A DNA stretch of 64,000 nucleotides from Ectobius pallidus (lineage: Eukaryota > Arthropoda > Insecta > Blattodea > Ectobiidae): positions 152,537,042-152,601,041 of the forward strand of contig CAXKWD010000002.1 in NCBI GenBank assembly GCA_964059195.1. Direction: 5' to 3'. This document shows, piece by piece, positions 48,439-60,160 of the stretch. Position numbers and translations under genes: made by a program. Position 1 is the first letter of the stretch. Every line of letters starts with the position of its first letter. The notes under the pieces were generated by a model. It saw nothing but the letters and a program-made list of their open reading frames with translations, was not told where the DNA came from and did not search any database.

Positions 48439-49969
48439 GTTTCCAAAAGGTACCAAATCCACTTCAACAAATTTTACAGGAAATGAAAAAAACGTTATAC
48501 AGTTAATATATTATACTGATACCGATAATTAGTTCCTTACATGTGCAGGTAGACCTAAGAATCATATTTACATAATAAACTAAGATATTCATTCATTATT
48601 ATGCTGTTTATCAACAAAATAAACTTGGATTTGGTACTTTTTGCAAGCAACTTGGGATTTGGTACTTATTGGCATGAAAATATCAATTTTTGAAACTCAC
48701 TAAAACATATTAAACTGATACTAAAATTTACTGGATTAGGCCTACCTAAATATTCTTAATTGCAGTTAATTATACTATATATTATAACTTACGGTGATAC
48801 ACCTATTACCATATAAAACAAGAGCAAAACAAACAAGAATTACTTGACTCTACTTGATTTTAAAAACAACAATCCACAACTAAAAGAATCAAGTTTCTGC
48901 AGCTTGTCTTAGCTTTATATGAACAATAAAGTTCCTAGTAGTAGTAGTATTCCTTGAGTCGCGGACGACTCCTGGAGATCCTGCCGGATTTACATATCAA
49001 GAAGAGTGTCTTGCCAGTTATGCATTAAGCCTCGTTCGATTTTCCACTGCTCTCCTGGTTACAGCTCTCCAATGATTCCTGTTTTGTGTTGCCTTAATCA
49101 AATTTTCCCATTCCATTTCCACGGTCTCCTGGATGCTTTGTATCCATCTTGTGTGTTGCCTGCCTGGCCTTCTTGTTCCCTCCATGAGTCCTAGCATCAG
49201 TGCCTTCTCCATTGACTCTTCTTTCCTCATTATGTGACCAAAATATGACAGTTTTAATTTTGTAGCCATCGTCTCCAAAGATTGTTGAGGTCTTATTTCT
49301 TCTAGTACTGACGTGTTAGTTCTTTTCTCTACCCATGATATTTTTAACAGTCTTCTCCAGGACCACAGTTCGAAACTGTCCAGCTTTCTTCTATCCTGTT
49401 TGTTCAAGGTCCAGCTTTCACATCCGTATAAAACCACAGGAAATACCATTGTCTGAATTAGTCTGATCTTCGTCTTCTTGCTTATGTCTGAATGTTTGAG
49501 AATTTTCTTTAGTTTGCCCAATGCTGCTCTTCCTAAGTTAATTCGTCTTCTTATTTCTTCCTTGCAACAAGCATCGTTAGTTATAAGTACACCTAGAAAG
49601 TTGAAACTATCTTTGGGAGAGTCTGATTTTGCATAATTTATAGTTATTGCATCTGGTGGACACTGGTTCATGTTGAAAGAAAGCTTTAGGTCTATGTTTG
49701 TGGACAAGTTTTTCTACAACAAACTACAGGCATGTTACGTCACTTAGCCAATGAGAAGCAAGAACGCTCTATGACGTAATTGTTCGGCCATGATATTTCA
49801 CCAAAGGAACGTGAGAAAGGATTTGGTACTTTTTGTCACGAAACTGTGGAGGGATGTGGTACTTTTTGGCGATTTTAACCACTAACTATGATTGTGTGGC
49901 TAGACAAGAATATGCTGGCACCTGTAACTCATTTTTCGAATTTTTTTGGATTTGATACCTTTTGGAAAC
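48439..49969. mobile_element. DNA element inside Gypsy pol, 23-bp inverted ends
   Basis: The left end gtttccaaaaggtaccaaat is mirrored at the right end (49947-49969, one difference in 23 bp). Subterminal ggatttggtactttttg motifs recur at about 48627, 48656, 49818 and 49855. Removing it restores the pol reading frame if the cut is placed one base inside each end. It carries a non-LTR fragment in its interior and no transposase. No duplication was found. Confidence 0.75.
48935..49735 (-). pseudogene. Non-LTR retrotransposon 3' end (CFDP2/RTE-type)
   Basis: The minus-strand frame covers the RT thumb and C-terminus: SPKDSFNFLGVLITNDACCK, KIRLIQTMVFPVVLYGCESW, FELWSWRRLLKISW, KLSYFGHIMRKEESMEKALM and TRRPGRQHTRWIQSIQETVE. 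The stop is at 49018. The 3' side ends in an (act)n-like run (48938-48950), a normal LINE tail. It is a 5'-truncated insertion within the DNA element at 48439-49969, giving three nested levels. Confidence 0.85.
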
Positions 49970-50310
49970 AAACTCCTCAATTATACTGTGACATATCAAC
50001 AAAGCATATACGCCCGTATATTCCACGCAACTTTCGACAAGCAGCCTTTTCATCTGTTCATCGCCTTTCTCACCCAGGAATCAGAGCAACAACCAAAATG
50101 ATCACTGAACGATTTATCTGGCCCAATATGAAGAAAGACTGTCAACAGTGGACACGAGCATGTATCGACTGCCAAAGATAAAAAATTCATCGACACACCA
50201 GATCTCCAGTTGGACAATCCCAAGTTCCCAATGACAGATTCAAACACATAAATGTCGACATTGTGGGACCTCTACCTGTGTGCCAAGGATTCAGATATCT
50301 CCTTCAAATA
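49970..50310 (+). pseudogene. Gypsy integrase N-terminal part
   Basis: The zinc-binding H-H-C-C domain of integrase: SVHRLSHPGIRATTKMI and DCQQWTRACIDCQR, with histidines in VHRLSH and cysteines in CIDC. A stop follows CQR, then RFKHINVDIVGPLP carries the first catalytic aspartate region (VDIVGPLP). Homology stops shortly after CQGFRYLL near 50310, so the rest of the DDE core and the 3' LTR are missing. Confidence 0.85.
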
Positions 50311-50488
50311 TTTTCTAGGCATAATGGTTCAGTTATTTGCACTTTCTAAAGCACTCTCTAACTGCCTATCCTGTTCTATTAAAGCAATATGTGTTAGTAA
50401 TTTCTATCCTATAAGACTGTGGTCAGCGGCCAAGATCAGTATACAAGCCTTGGTCAGCGGCACCATGCTCTCTAGTGTCAAGTCGTGC

Positions 50489-51345
50489 GCCAAATTATTG
50501 AGACAGCTAAAGCGCCCGGAATAATTACCACTCAATTACTCGTAAACCATTCAAGCTATAAAGACGGTACTTCATTAACAACAAAATTCAATTATTTCTC
50601 TAAAACTTTCTCGCTTGAAGACTTTTCGGGACACAAAAATACAAAAAATTGTCGCATAGTGAAATTTGCTTCTCCCTCCATGGATTTTGTGTAACGGGTG
50701 ATGTTTATAAAATAAAATAAAAACATTTGTGTCCTCTTTTTTAAGGCTCTGTTTTAACCATCAGTAGGGCTGGTGTGTAGATTATTTCTGTACAAATTCA
50801 CAGGAATCCAACCAAGGGTTCAATAAAGGTTACGAGTTTAATCATAAGGTGTGACCATTTTCTAAACTAAACTAAACTAAACTCCGTGGCGCTACATCCC
50901 TGGCGGGACTTGGCCTACCACCCGACCGCTGCGTCATCTCCCGTAGGCAGATGGCAGGATTGGGGGGCATGTGGTCAGCATACCGACACCCACGGCCGTT
51001 AATGGTGGTTTTCTTGACCGGAGCCGCTACTTCTCTATCAAGTAGCTCCTCAGTTTGAATCACGAGGCTGAGTGCACCCCTACCAGACCTCCCTACCTCA
51101 GAAAAATCCGAGGAGGTACCGGGAATCGAACCCGGGCCGACGGATCTGTAGTCAGCGAGGCTAACCACAAGACCACGCCGACGTGACCATTTTCTAGACT
51201 GAGTAAAAGACGGGAATTTCGAGATTTGGAAACTGGCAACGTCACACATCTCGCCTGCTCGCCGCAACCCCCTGTCCTATAAACTCGCCGGAATACGCTA
51301 CCTCTGTAGTTTACAAGCCTTGGGTACAAGGCACTTGCGACAGTA
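50489..51345 (-). repeat. Dispersed repeat family R, copy 3 (inverted)
   Basis: Reverse of 43960-44410: shared landmarks caaaatacaaaaaattgtcg, tggattttgtgtaacgggtg, aaggctctgttttaaccatc and ttccgagat-like tttggaaact. It is split by a SINE at 50865-51182. Confidence 0.8.
50865..51182 (-). repeat. SINE, full-length copy with 14-bp duplication
   Basis: Minus orientation. tRNA-like head with box A (gtggtcttgtggttag) and box B (gggttcgattccc), body with ggccgtgggtgtcgg, and a (agttta)n tail at 50865-50882. The target duplication gtgaccattttcta is perfect at 50851-50864 and 51183-51196. Confidence 0.95.
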
Positions 51346-52514
<1,169 letters not shown>

Positions 52515-52612
52515 ATGGCAGTAGACAGTTTCTCAGCAAGTTAAGGGAATATTATCTATTTTATGGAACCCGAAGGTTCATTGTCGCGCTTACCTGAGCC
52601 CGTCATTCAACC

Positions 52613-52933
52613 CTATTCTGTGCTGAACTCTATCCAATCATCCCTCGCAGATCCTGCTTCCCTTAAATCTACCCTATTAGTGTCCTCCCACCGACGTCTA
52701 GGTCTTCCACGTGGTCTTTTCACATCGGTCTCCCAGTCAACACTTTTGAGATGTCTTTCCTCCCAAATGCGCGCAACATGTCCAGCCCATTTCATCCTCC
52801 GTGATTTAATTACCCTTCCTATATCCGGTGAAGAGTACAGGTCATGAAGCGCGTCGTTATGCAGTTTTCTCCAGTCCCCATTTTCATCTCTCTTAGGCCC
52901 AAATATTTTCCTAAACTCCCTGTTTTCGAACAC
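52613..52933 (-). pseudogene. LINE C-terminal region
   Basis: The frame shows FGPKRDENGDWRKLHNDALH, then SRRMKWAGHVARIWEERHL and RPRGRPRRRWEDTNRVDL, the usual end of CFDP2-type LINE polymerases. It is open over its 106 codons. Confidence 0.85.
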
Positions 52934-53039
52934 TCTCAGATTATGTTCGTCCCGATCAGTAAGCGGCCATGTCCCACATCCATATCCAACCGGCAGGATA
53001 ATAGTCTTATAAATATTTATTTTTAGATTTCTGGACAGA

Positions 53040-54800
53040 AGACGAGTAGATACGAGTTTCTGAACTACATAAAACTAGCATTTCCTGAATTTTAGTCGTG
53101 ACTTAACTTCTGCCTTAATATTATTTGTGTCTGTAATTATTGTTCCCAGATATTTGAATTTCTCCACTTGTTTGAACGTGTTGCATTATTTTGGCGTTCC
53201 ATGACCATTACCGTACTTAATTTTTTCTGTATTTATTTCCAATCCAACATTTCTGCAAGCATCGAACAGATTTTCTGCATTTCTCTCGGTTGTGTTTATG
53301 TCACATCCTAACAAGCAAACATCATCTGCATAAGCTAAAATCGGGTGACTGCTATTTAATTATAGGCCAACCTTGTTTTCCTGTACTTTCCTAATGGCAT
53401 ATTCCAAGCGAAATTATAAAGTAAAGGTGGTACTGCATCTCCTTGCTTCAAGCCACTTCTAATGGAAAACCTATCTGATACAAATTTCCCTACCCTGACT
53501 CTGCTATAGGTTTCAGTTAGACACATTTTGATCAGGCTAACTAACTACTTTGGTATCCCAAACTCAATGAGGATTTTGTACAATTTGTCTCGCCTAACTG
53601 AATCATACGCTTTTTTTAAAATCTATGTATAGCTGGTGAACAGACTTATTATATTCCCACTTTTTTCTCCAAGATTTGGCGAATACAAAGTGTATGATCA
53701 ATGGTTGATCTATTTCGCCCAAATCGACATTGGTGATCTCCAATGATTTCGTCCGCATATGGGGTTAATCTTGACAGCAGGATATCAGATAGAATTTTGT
53801 ATGATGTTGATAAGAAAGAAATTCCTCGATGGTTATTACTGGGGGGCGGATTTCTACGACATGTCTTATTTTTCCCCTTTGCATTATCTCAGGTTTCCGA
53901 CTAATTAAAACCCGATTCCAAGCATCCTGGTGAAAATGGAACGACTTTTATTGTGCATATAACTGCATATTTAGGACATTTTCAACTATTGTAGCATATT
54001 TAATATGAATATACATATTTAGGTCATATGTTTGCATATTTGTGTGGATATTAAAGAAATTTTGAAGTTTCATATCATATTTTGTAAATTTTGCATTATA
54101 ATGATACTTTCTGAGAATTTACAGATATTTTAAGTAATTAACATTATATTTTAATAAAATGAATTGTAATGAAACTTTAAAAAAATATAGACTATACAAT
54201 GTGTAAATGGTAAAGTCATATTTTAAATTTTATTGGTCATATTTTAATGTTTTTAGGTCATAAATGCATGCATATATCCTATTTTTTAGGTCATAGAAAT
54301 CCGCCCCCTAGTTATTACATACTCCCTTTTTATGGATCAGTATAATAATAGATTCTTTCCATTCCTTTGGCAATTCCTCGTTTCTCCAAATCGTAAGAAT
54401 GGGTTTATGGATCTCTGTTTAATCTGTCCCCACCTGCCTTGATTAATTCTGCTGGAATTTGGTCTACGCCTGGAGAGTTGTAAGTTTTTAGTTTACCTAT
54501 AGCTGTTTCTATTTCTGTTAGAGTTGCTTCAGCAACCATCGGCTCTACTGTGAATATTTCACTTTGTACACTTTGGACATCTCCATGTACATTTAATAAC
54601 TGATTAAAGAAATGTTTACACCTATTCAAAATATTATTCGTAGCCATGAATATAGTGCCATCATTGTCCTTAATTACGTTATTCTAGGTTGAAAACCATT
54701 GTTCCCTTGTAGAGATCCCTAACATTTTTGTCTTTACCATTTTCCTCTAATTCATTTACTTTGTCTTTGAGATAGTTTCTTTTCTTTGTTCTAATGGTTC
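53040..54800 (-). pseudogene. LINE reverse transcriptase with YADD
   Basis: Minus-strand pieces in order: TRTKKRNYLKDKVNELEENG (about 54790), SPGVDQIPAELIKAGG (54450), WRNEELPKEWKESIIILIHK (54350), the hAT insertion, then NYRGISFLSTSYKILSDILL (53810), CRFGRNRST, YIDFKKAYDSV (motif A), SGLKQGDAVPPLLYNFA (motif B) and AYADDVCLLG (motif C, YADD at 53321-53332). Several stops and frame changes, for example near 53400 and 54415, make it inactive although the catalytic boxes survive. Confidence 0.88.
53840..54310. mobile_element. Short hAT-like element, 471 bp
   Basis: Termini TGGGGGGCGGATTTCTACGA and, inward from the right, TAGGGGGCGGATTTCTATGA. Perfect 8-bp duplication gttattac at 53832-53839 and 54311-54318. 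The interior is made of catattta/gcatattt motifs. No coding. It resembles the element at 6087-7130 in end sequence and target. Confidence 0.92.
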
Positions 54801-55089
54801 TAGAGCACAAGTGCACAACTGTGGCACATTGTGACGTCTCCCACTACACTCGCCCTTGATGTCAGTATAAACCTAAGGTATATTCCATGGACGTGATATG
54901 AAGACAGCGCAGCACTGTGTTCGATGTTCGGTCTTTACTTCAGTTCACTACACCAATAGTAATGAGTGCTGTAGCAAGCGTAAAAGCGCAACTTGTCATC
55001 AAGGCGACGATGTTTCCATGCTGACTGGGAAAAACCATTATTTTGTCGCACATGCACAATTACATAAAATAATCAGAGTATATTTCTTG

Positions 55090-55252
55090 CAGGACTTAAC
55101 AGTGCCAGAATTACCACAGCCCCAATGGGTGTGCGACCTGGCATTTATGACGGACTTGTGTGGCCATTTTGATTCCTTGAACATAGCTCTACAAGAAGAG
55201 AATGAAAAAATTGTTTCATTAACCGCATCAGCAAATACATTTATAGGACACT
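55090..55252 (+). pseudogene. hAT transposase fragment
   Basis: The plus-strand frame reads LPQPQWVCDLAFMTDLCGHF, then LNIALQEENEKIVSLTASAN and TFIGHS. This matches the helical insertion segment of ZBED5-like hAT transposases (compare KWLNDLAFLTDITMHLNTVN in the intact protein near 4550). The Helitron-like element at 55253 ends it. Catalytic motifs are not visible. Confidence 0.75.
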
Positions 55253-55895
55253 CTAGCAGGTTCCCGCGGCTTCGTCCACGATAATTATTTCAAAAATTAA
55301 AAACATAATAGTCAAAGCATTATATTTATTATCACTTACACGCAAATCATTCATAAACTAAACGATTAATAATTATAACGAAACGGCTAAAATTCCCGCT
55401 TTGGAGTGCATTCTAAGATTACAAAGCCTGGGAAAAGGACCTCAGATTGGAGTTCTCTGGCCCAGAAAACCCCTGCATGGTGTGTTCCTTCCAAATCGAT
55501 CGATGTTTGCCCATTTAGGCCTATATTCATTATCCCGCTTCCGTCTTTGTTGAAAACTTCAGATCTCTATCTTAAAAAAAAACGCGATGCTGTTATTTTC
55601 AAGTTACGACAAAAAATAGCATAGAATACCTGCAATTGATTTGACAACTGAAATGTATTACCGAAAACTGACGCTTCAGTAGCGCAAAAAATTAATGTTT
55701 TCTGCCAGTTTTCACTTATAACTCGCGAACGAAAACGAAAATTAAAAATCCAACTTCGAGGTGCATTCGGCCACCCTTCAATTCATATACATATAAAATT
55801 TCAGATCTCTGCATGCAGTAGATTATGCTGGGCATCGCGCATAGACAGACAGACCAACAGATAAACACACCATCTTATTTTCTTATTATTATAGA
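55253..55895 (-). mobile_element. Helitron-like element inside hAT
   Basis: On the minus strand it starts TCTATAATAATAAGAAAATA at 55895 and ends cgtggacgaagccgcgggaa then CTAG at 55256-55253, with a weak hairpin. An agacagacagaccaac tract lies near its 5' end. No Rep or helicase. Assignment rests only on the ends. Confidence 0.5.
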
Positions 55896-56309
55896 TTTGA
55901 AATAGTGGGATGACTAACTATCTGTCTGAGATATGTGCAATTTTTGGCACAACATACTTACATTATGTGAACAAACACTTTCTAAAATGCTTTCATAAAA
56001 TGTGATGTACGGTCTGCATTAACCGACAAGCATTTAGGTTCGTTACTTCGACTGTATACAACATGTTTATACTCTGCCATTGAATAATTAGCGAGATCCA
56101 AACGCTGAAAATGTCATCACAGAGAAGCAAATAAACTTATCTTCATATAAAACCATTTACTAAAGCAGTGACCTTTTTTTCACGATTTAGTAAACACACA
56201 TATGCGCAAGGGCGAAGCAATTCGACTCTGAACATGAAGGGCAGGTTTCATTACGTCACAACACAGGATGGGGGACTGAAGCGTCTCCCTTCAGTTGCGC
56301 AGGGATGTT

Positions 56310-57400
56310 TTAGAGGTTTCTCGTTTAGCATTGTTGTGATTTTCGACGTAGTGTCATTCGGATTCTGCAGCCACTGTAGTTTTGCCTGCTTTCTTGCATT
56401 TATTAATTTCATGCACTCGTCATCGAACCACGGTTTATTTGGTTTCGGTCCTAGCGGACCTAATTTTCTTTTGCGGCTACTTTAATATTGTCTTTAATGC
56501 ATTCCCAGGTTTTATCAATATTCATATCATCCGTAGCTTCTTGTTCTGCATTATTTTCTAGAACTTCAAATCTATTTGAAATCTCAACTTGGTAAGCATT
56601 CCTACTTTGGTCTTCACCTAGCTTTTTCAGACTGAATCTTTCTATATCGAAATTTTGCCTAGTTCCTTTGTTTTATGAAAGTTTATCCCGAACTGCCACA
56701 ATTACCAGATAGTGATCCGAATCACAGTCAGCACCCTTAAAAGTTAGAACGTCGATTATACTAGACTGGCTCCTTGCATCTAATACCACATGGTCGATTT
56801 GATTATGAGTCTTTCCATCTGGCGAGGTCCATGTGTATTTATGAATATCACGATGTGGGAATTTTGTACGCTGTACGATTAAATTTTTAGCGGTGGCAAA
56901 ATTCACTAGTCTAACCCCATTGTCGTTGCTCTGCAATTGGAGACTTTTTTCCCAGTCGTGGGCTTGAAATATCCTCCCTTCCTACTATCGCATTGAAATC
57001 TCCAAGCACAATTTTCATGTGATGTGCCGGAAACTGATCAAATTTTCGCTCTATTTCCTCATAAAAACGTTACTTGTCATCATCTTGTTTATCCTCTATC
57101 GGTGCATGGGCATTCATAACTATGATGTTACACCACCGTTCTCTTAGAATAACATAAGAAAGCCTATCATTAATAAACTCTACTTTCTTAATGGCTGAAT
57201 TAATTCTCCTATGTATGAAGAACCCGGTCCCTAATTGATGGTTATCATTCCCTTTCCCATAGAAAAAGGTATACGCGGCTGAATGCATTGAAACTTCACC
57301 CTCCCACCTAACTTCCTGTACTACTACCACATCTAAACTGTATTTCTCTAATTCTCTAGTTACTGATTCAAGCGCCCCAGGCCTATATAAGCTCCTAACA
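56310..57400 (-). pseudogene. LINE endonuclease domain
   Basis: Apurinic-type endonuclease of the RTE/CFDP2 element, minus strand: [20 protein letters not shown] (about 57400), [11 protein letters not shown] (catalytic Glu), [32 protein letters not shown] (Asp/Asn), TWTSPDGKTHNQIDHVVLDA and DCDSDHYLVIVAVRDKLS (Asp-His). All catalytic motifs remain, but frame breaks occur near 57068 and 56945 and a stop follows RDKLS at 56673. The following spacer, with KLGPLGPKPNKPWFDDECMK, reaches the hAT boundary. Confidence 0.88.
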
Positions 57401-57530
57401 TTTCACGTTCTCAATCTATAGTTCCTATGATTTTTAGACTCTCTCAGTGTAGTCCCTACCCGGTGATCCGAACGAGGGACTATTTTACCCCCGGAAAATT
57501 TTACACTGATAGGATCCATAAGTCAGGCAG

Positions 57531-58264
57531 CATCCTGATTCCTTAAGTAGAAAAAAAATTCTTAATAGGGAACTTGTGGCGAATTTAAAAATGCACTGTA
57601 GAGGGTGGTTCTTATATTGGACCTAATTTTCAGTGCGAAAAATGGTTCCGTTTAATTTGAAAACATTTCTTTTTTATATCAGCATTTTTTAGGGTAAGTT
57701 CGGCTAGCATAACTTTTTAGCAGTAAAGAAATTAATACCGGTACAGAAATTGTTTTATTTCAAATACAGAATGATGGCTGCTGTTGTCCTTTCTTCTAGA
57801 TTTGATTGATGTCACACATCCGTTTGATGGTAGCTGCTTTAGTGGCAGTATCATTGGTGACACGTAGTGCTGTCGATACTAGTATTTTCTGTTTGTTTCG
57901 AAAATGCTTAATTTTTTTTTGGCAATACACGCAATTTGGTACAACGTGCTAAGAACTTCGTTCCCAAAGAGTCGACAGAGATGAAAACAAAATTTCTTAG
58001 TTTTCAAAAATATAATTCTCTTTAAGTGGAAGGCTTGCTGATCCTCCATCCACTTGAATACAAACACGTCTTAGATGGAAAGCATGTTTTGCTCCCCCAT
58101 CACCCTATAAAAAAAAGCAACACGTCTTACCCTGCAAACAACATTGCCAAAAGCATGGTTTTAATCACCAGTAGGTGTAAAATGGGTTGGCTAATGTGAT
58201 TTATTAAATGTGTGTTCAGAAACAGTCGGAATATAAGTATTCACAAGTATAATACATATATTCA
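57531..58264. other. Non-coding, no feature recognised
   Basis: AT-rich with short unsupported frames. It lies between the LINE 5' end and a short DNA element. Confidence 0.4.
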
Positions 58265-58643
58265 CAGGGTGTCCACATTGTCGAAAGTCAGGGAAATTGA
58301 AAAATCGGTCAGGGAAAGTTAGAAAATAATGTAAAGAAAAAGTCAGGATTTGTAAAAATATGTAATTGTCAAGGAAGATAACAGCCCCAGTGAGCAACTG
58401 TGAGGAACGTGCGTTTTGCCCCAGTCTGCTATAATCCCGACTGTGTAAGCAATTTTTTTCAGTACTTGAGCTAGGCTAATCATTTCTTATTTTTGCTATG
58501 GGGATGTAGGAGGCTGGATTTTTTGTTCGTTTTGTTTACAAAGAACCTTGAAGACATCGATTTTTTGTGGTCAGGGAAATATAAATTTCTGGTCATGGAA
58601 AGTTGGGTAAATTTATTTTGACATATTATCTGTGGACACACTG
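58265..58643. mobile_element. Short DNA element with 5-bp duplication, 379 bp
   Basis: Ends CAGGGTGTCCACA and, inward from the right, CAGTGTGTCCACA, exactly flanked by attca at 58260-58264 and 58644-58648. The interior repeats ggtcagggaaa at 58310, 58570 and similar sites. No coding. Confidence 0.6.
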
Positions 58644-58648
58644 ATTCA

Positions 58649-59376
58649 GCTTGAATAAAATGCTTTTGCGTGATAAAATTTCCCAGAACACTCCCGCCAA
58701 GTAGCGTACTGAAATTGCATTTTTCGTCCAGTGCTCCGAGAAATGTTAAGCAAATATTACGCCACACTGTGATACTTTTCGGTCATTGTAGATTGAACCG
58801 GTATGCTTGTTTTAAGGGGATAAGTTACTTCTGTGAATAAGAAGCAAAAAATTAACAGAATTACATTTTTATTACGCGTAGAGGTCCTATGAGTTAGATT
58901 TAATCAATACAAAGAAGCACTAAAATATACATTTAAAAACATGACAAGACGTGCAGCAGTGAAGAAGCTGCAGCAGCTCGGCGGGAAGCTCTAAAAACAG
59001 ATCGTAAGTTCCTGGAGTTCTCTGCAGATGTGGAGGACCTAAGAGGATGGCAGATAAACTGAAGACTGGAGTGACGAGCCTTATAGAGATCTCACTAATT
59101 AGAAAATATAGAATATTTCCTCTAGCGCCTTTGTTTCAGGAAACGTCCCCAAAATACTAGCAGCATTTCCTCTTTGAATTGCAAGGCTGATCTTCTGCCG
59201 TAGGAAATCTGTAGACCGTGAATCTCCAGTCAGGTCCTATTATTATATTTTGCTTTTTAATTACGTTTATCGGCAATTTGAAAGTCCTTGGCATGGTTCT
59301 GTAAGTGACCATAAGCTGTACATTCTTGCGTTTATCCGGCTTTAACTTCTAAACTCATTTTTCTACAAGAGAATAA
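58649..59376. other. Non-coding, no feature recognised
   Basis: Only short frames. A purine-rich segment at 58940-59060 (gcagcagtgaagaagctgca) is of unknown origin. Confidence 0.4.
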
Positions 59377-59735
59377 TATAGGAGAAAAATTCCTCCGACA
59401 CTGGGACTTGAACCCAGGACCTTTGGCTATTTGCGCCAATGCTCTACCAACTGAGCTAAGCCGGAGTTCAATTCACAGCGCCAGATGGAACCTCTCTGCT
59501 ATGACTGATTGCCCTAATGGTCTACCTCACAGACAGACAGACAAGTTATGTCATATGCAGTACTGTGAGGCACACTAAGTAGTGATTTTTGTGATCGGGC
59601 TCCCACTGTTATTGTACAGTTAACATTCAATGTAGATATATAAGCATTCATGAACACCAGATTATTGTCTCTGTTGGACACTACATGAGAATATTATAGG
59701 AGAAAAATTCCTCCGACTTAGCTCAGTTGGTAGAG
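59377..59735. repeat. tRNA-derived SINE unit between 23-bp direct repeats
   Basis: tataggagaaaaattcctcc-gac occurs at 59377-59399 and 59695-59717. The first copy abuts the 3' side of a minus-strand tRNA-like head, and the second abuts the 5' side of a plus-strand tRNA-like head (tccgacttagctcagttgg, 59712-59735). A gacagacagacaag stretch lies in the body near 59530. Confidence 0.6.
59394..59465 (-). tRNA. tRNA-like sequence (pseudogene or SINE head)
   Basis: 72 nt that fold as a cloverleaf on the minus strand: acceptor TCCGGCT/TGTCGGA (one wobble pair, one mismatch), D arm GCTCAGTTGGTAGAGC, anticodon stem TTGGC/GCCAA with loop GCAAATA, T arm CTGGGTTCAAGTCCCAG. Both internal promoter boxes are canonical. 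Position 33 is C instead of the invariant U and the loop gives no sensible anticodon, so it is a SINE head or pseudogene rather than a working tRNA. Confidence 0.55.
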
Positions 59736-59871
59736 TTTTCCGATCTGGAACTGCACCACGAGGGGGAATTTTGAAGTGAATCCGGAAAGAACGCTGGGCA
59801 GCGACAACGGAATACCAGTTTACCAGAAATGATTCCACAGCGTAAGCACGTTTCTCTCCCGTCCACGGCAT
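59736..59871 (-). pseudogene. DUF4817 (transposon helix-turn-helix) fragment
   Basis: The minus-strand frame opens at 59871 with MPWTGEKRAYAVESFLVNWY, then AAQRSFRIHFKIPPRGAVPD. This is the N-terminal DNA-binding domain called DUF4817, which begins many mariner-like transposon proteins in insects (from memory). After PDRK the frame enters a tRNA-like SINE head, so the remaining protein is missing. Confidence 0.75.
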
Positions 59872-60160
59872 GGTTGGATACTGTACTGAATGCCAATTCC
59901 GCGATTTAAATATCCTATTCTCAATTTTTGTTTACTGTTTATCACTTTTTTCTGTCATTATGGTAACACAGGTTGACTGCTACTCCCATTTTGTGCGAAT
60001 GTTGCTGCGTGGATATAGTGCCTATGATATGGCGAACCTTGCTATAAGAGCACGGAGACAAGATTAAGGTCTATTTACACTTAGCAGTGAGGTGAACTAA
60101 TGTAATATACTGAAAACCCTAAATTCCCACTGTGTAGATATCATTAATATTAATACAGTT

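Larger units (their letters stand above)
45546..50310 (+). mobile_element. Gypsy-type LTR retroelement, degenerate
   Basis: Order gag, protease, reverse transcriptase, RNase H, integrase, all on the + strand, as in Ty3/Gypsy elements. Gag lacks an ATG, pol has several frameshifts, and integrase ends abruptly near 50310. A possible 5' LTR lies between about 45570 and 45760, but no second copy exists in the window, so it cannot be confirmed. A 1.5-kb DNA element interrupts pol between RNase H and integrase. Confidence 0.85.
54806..56307 (+). mobile_element. hAT element, decayed, 1502 bp
   Basis: Ends cacaagtgcacaactg and, inward from the right, catccctgcgcaactg. Target duplication ttctagag (54798-54805) and ttttagag (56308-56315), 7 of 8 equal. 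Transposase remnant on the + strand, itself split by a Helitron-like element. It sits in the spacer between endonuclease and RT of the LINE. Confidence 0.85.
52483..57530 (-). mobile_element. RTE/CFDP2-type LINE, near full length but broken
   Basis: Minus-strand non-LTR element with endonuclease (57400-56660), spacer (56640-56310 and 54800-54650), reverse transcriptase (54650-53040) and C-terminal region (52933-52613). It ends in a (taag)n tail at 52483-52515. It resembles the elements annotated as craniofacial development protein 2-like in many animal genomes. It is split by a 471-bp hAT element (53840-54310) and a 1502-bp hAT (54806-56307). It lies antisense to the minibrain gene, 166 bp past the exon. 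Confidence 0.9.

Noticed and set aside
59394..59465. Functional tRNA gene
   Set aside because: Cloverleaf and promoter boxes are good, but position 33 is C, the anticodon loop is not sensible and SINE body sequence follows.
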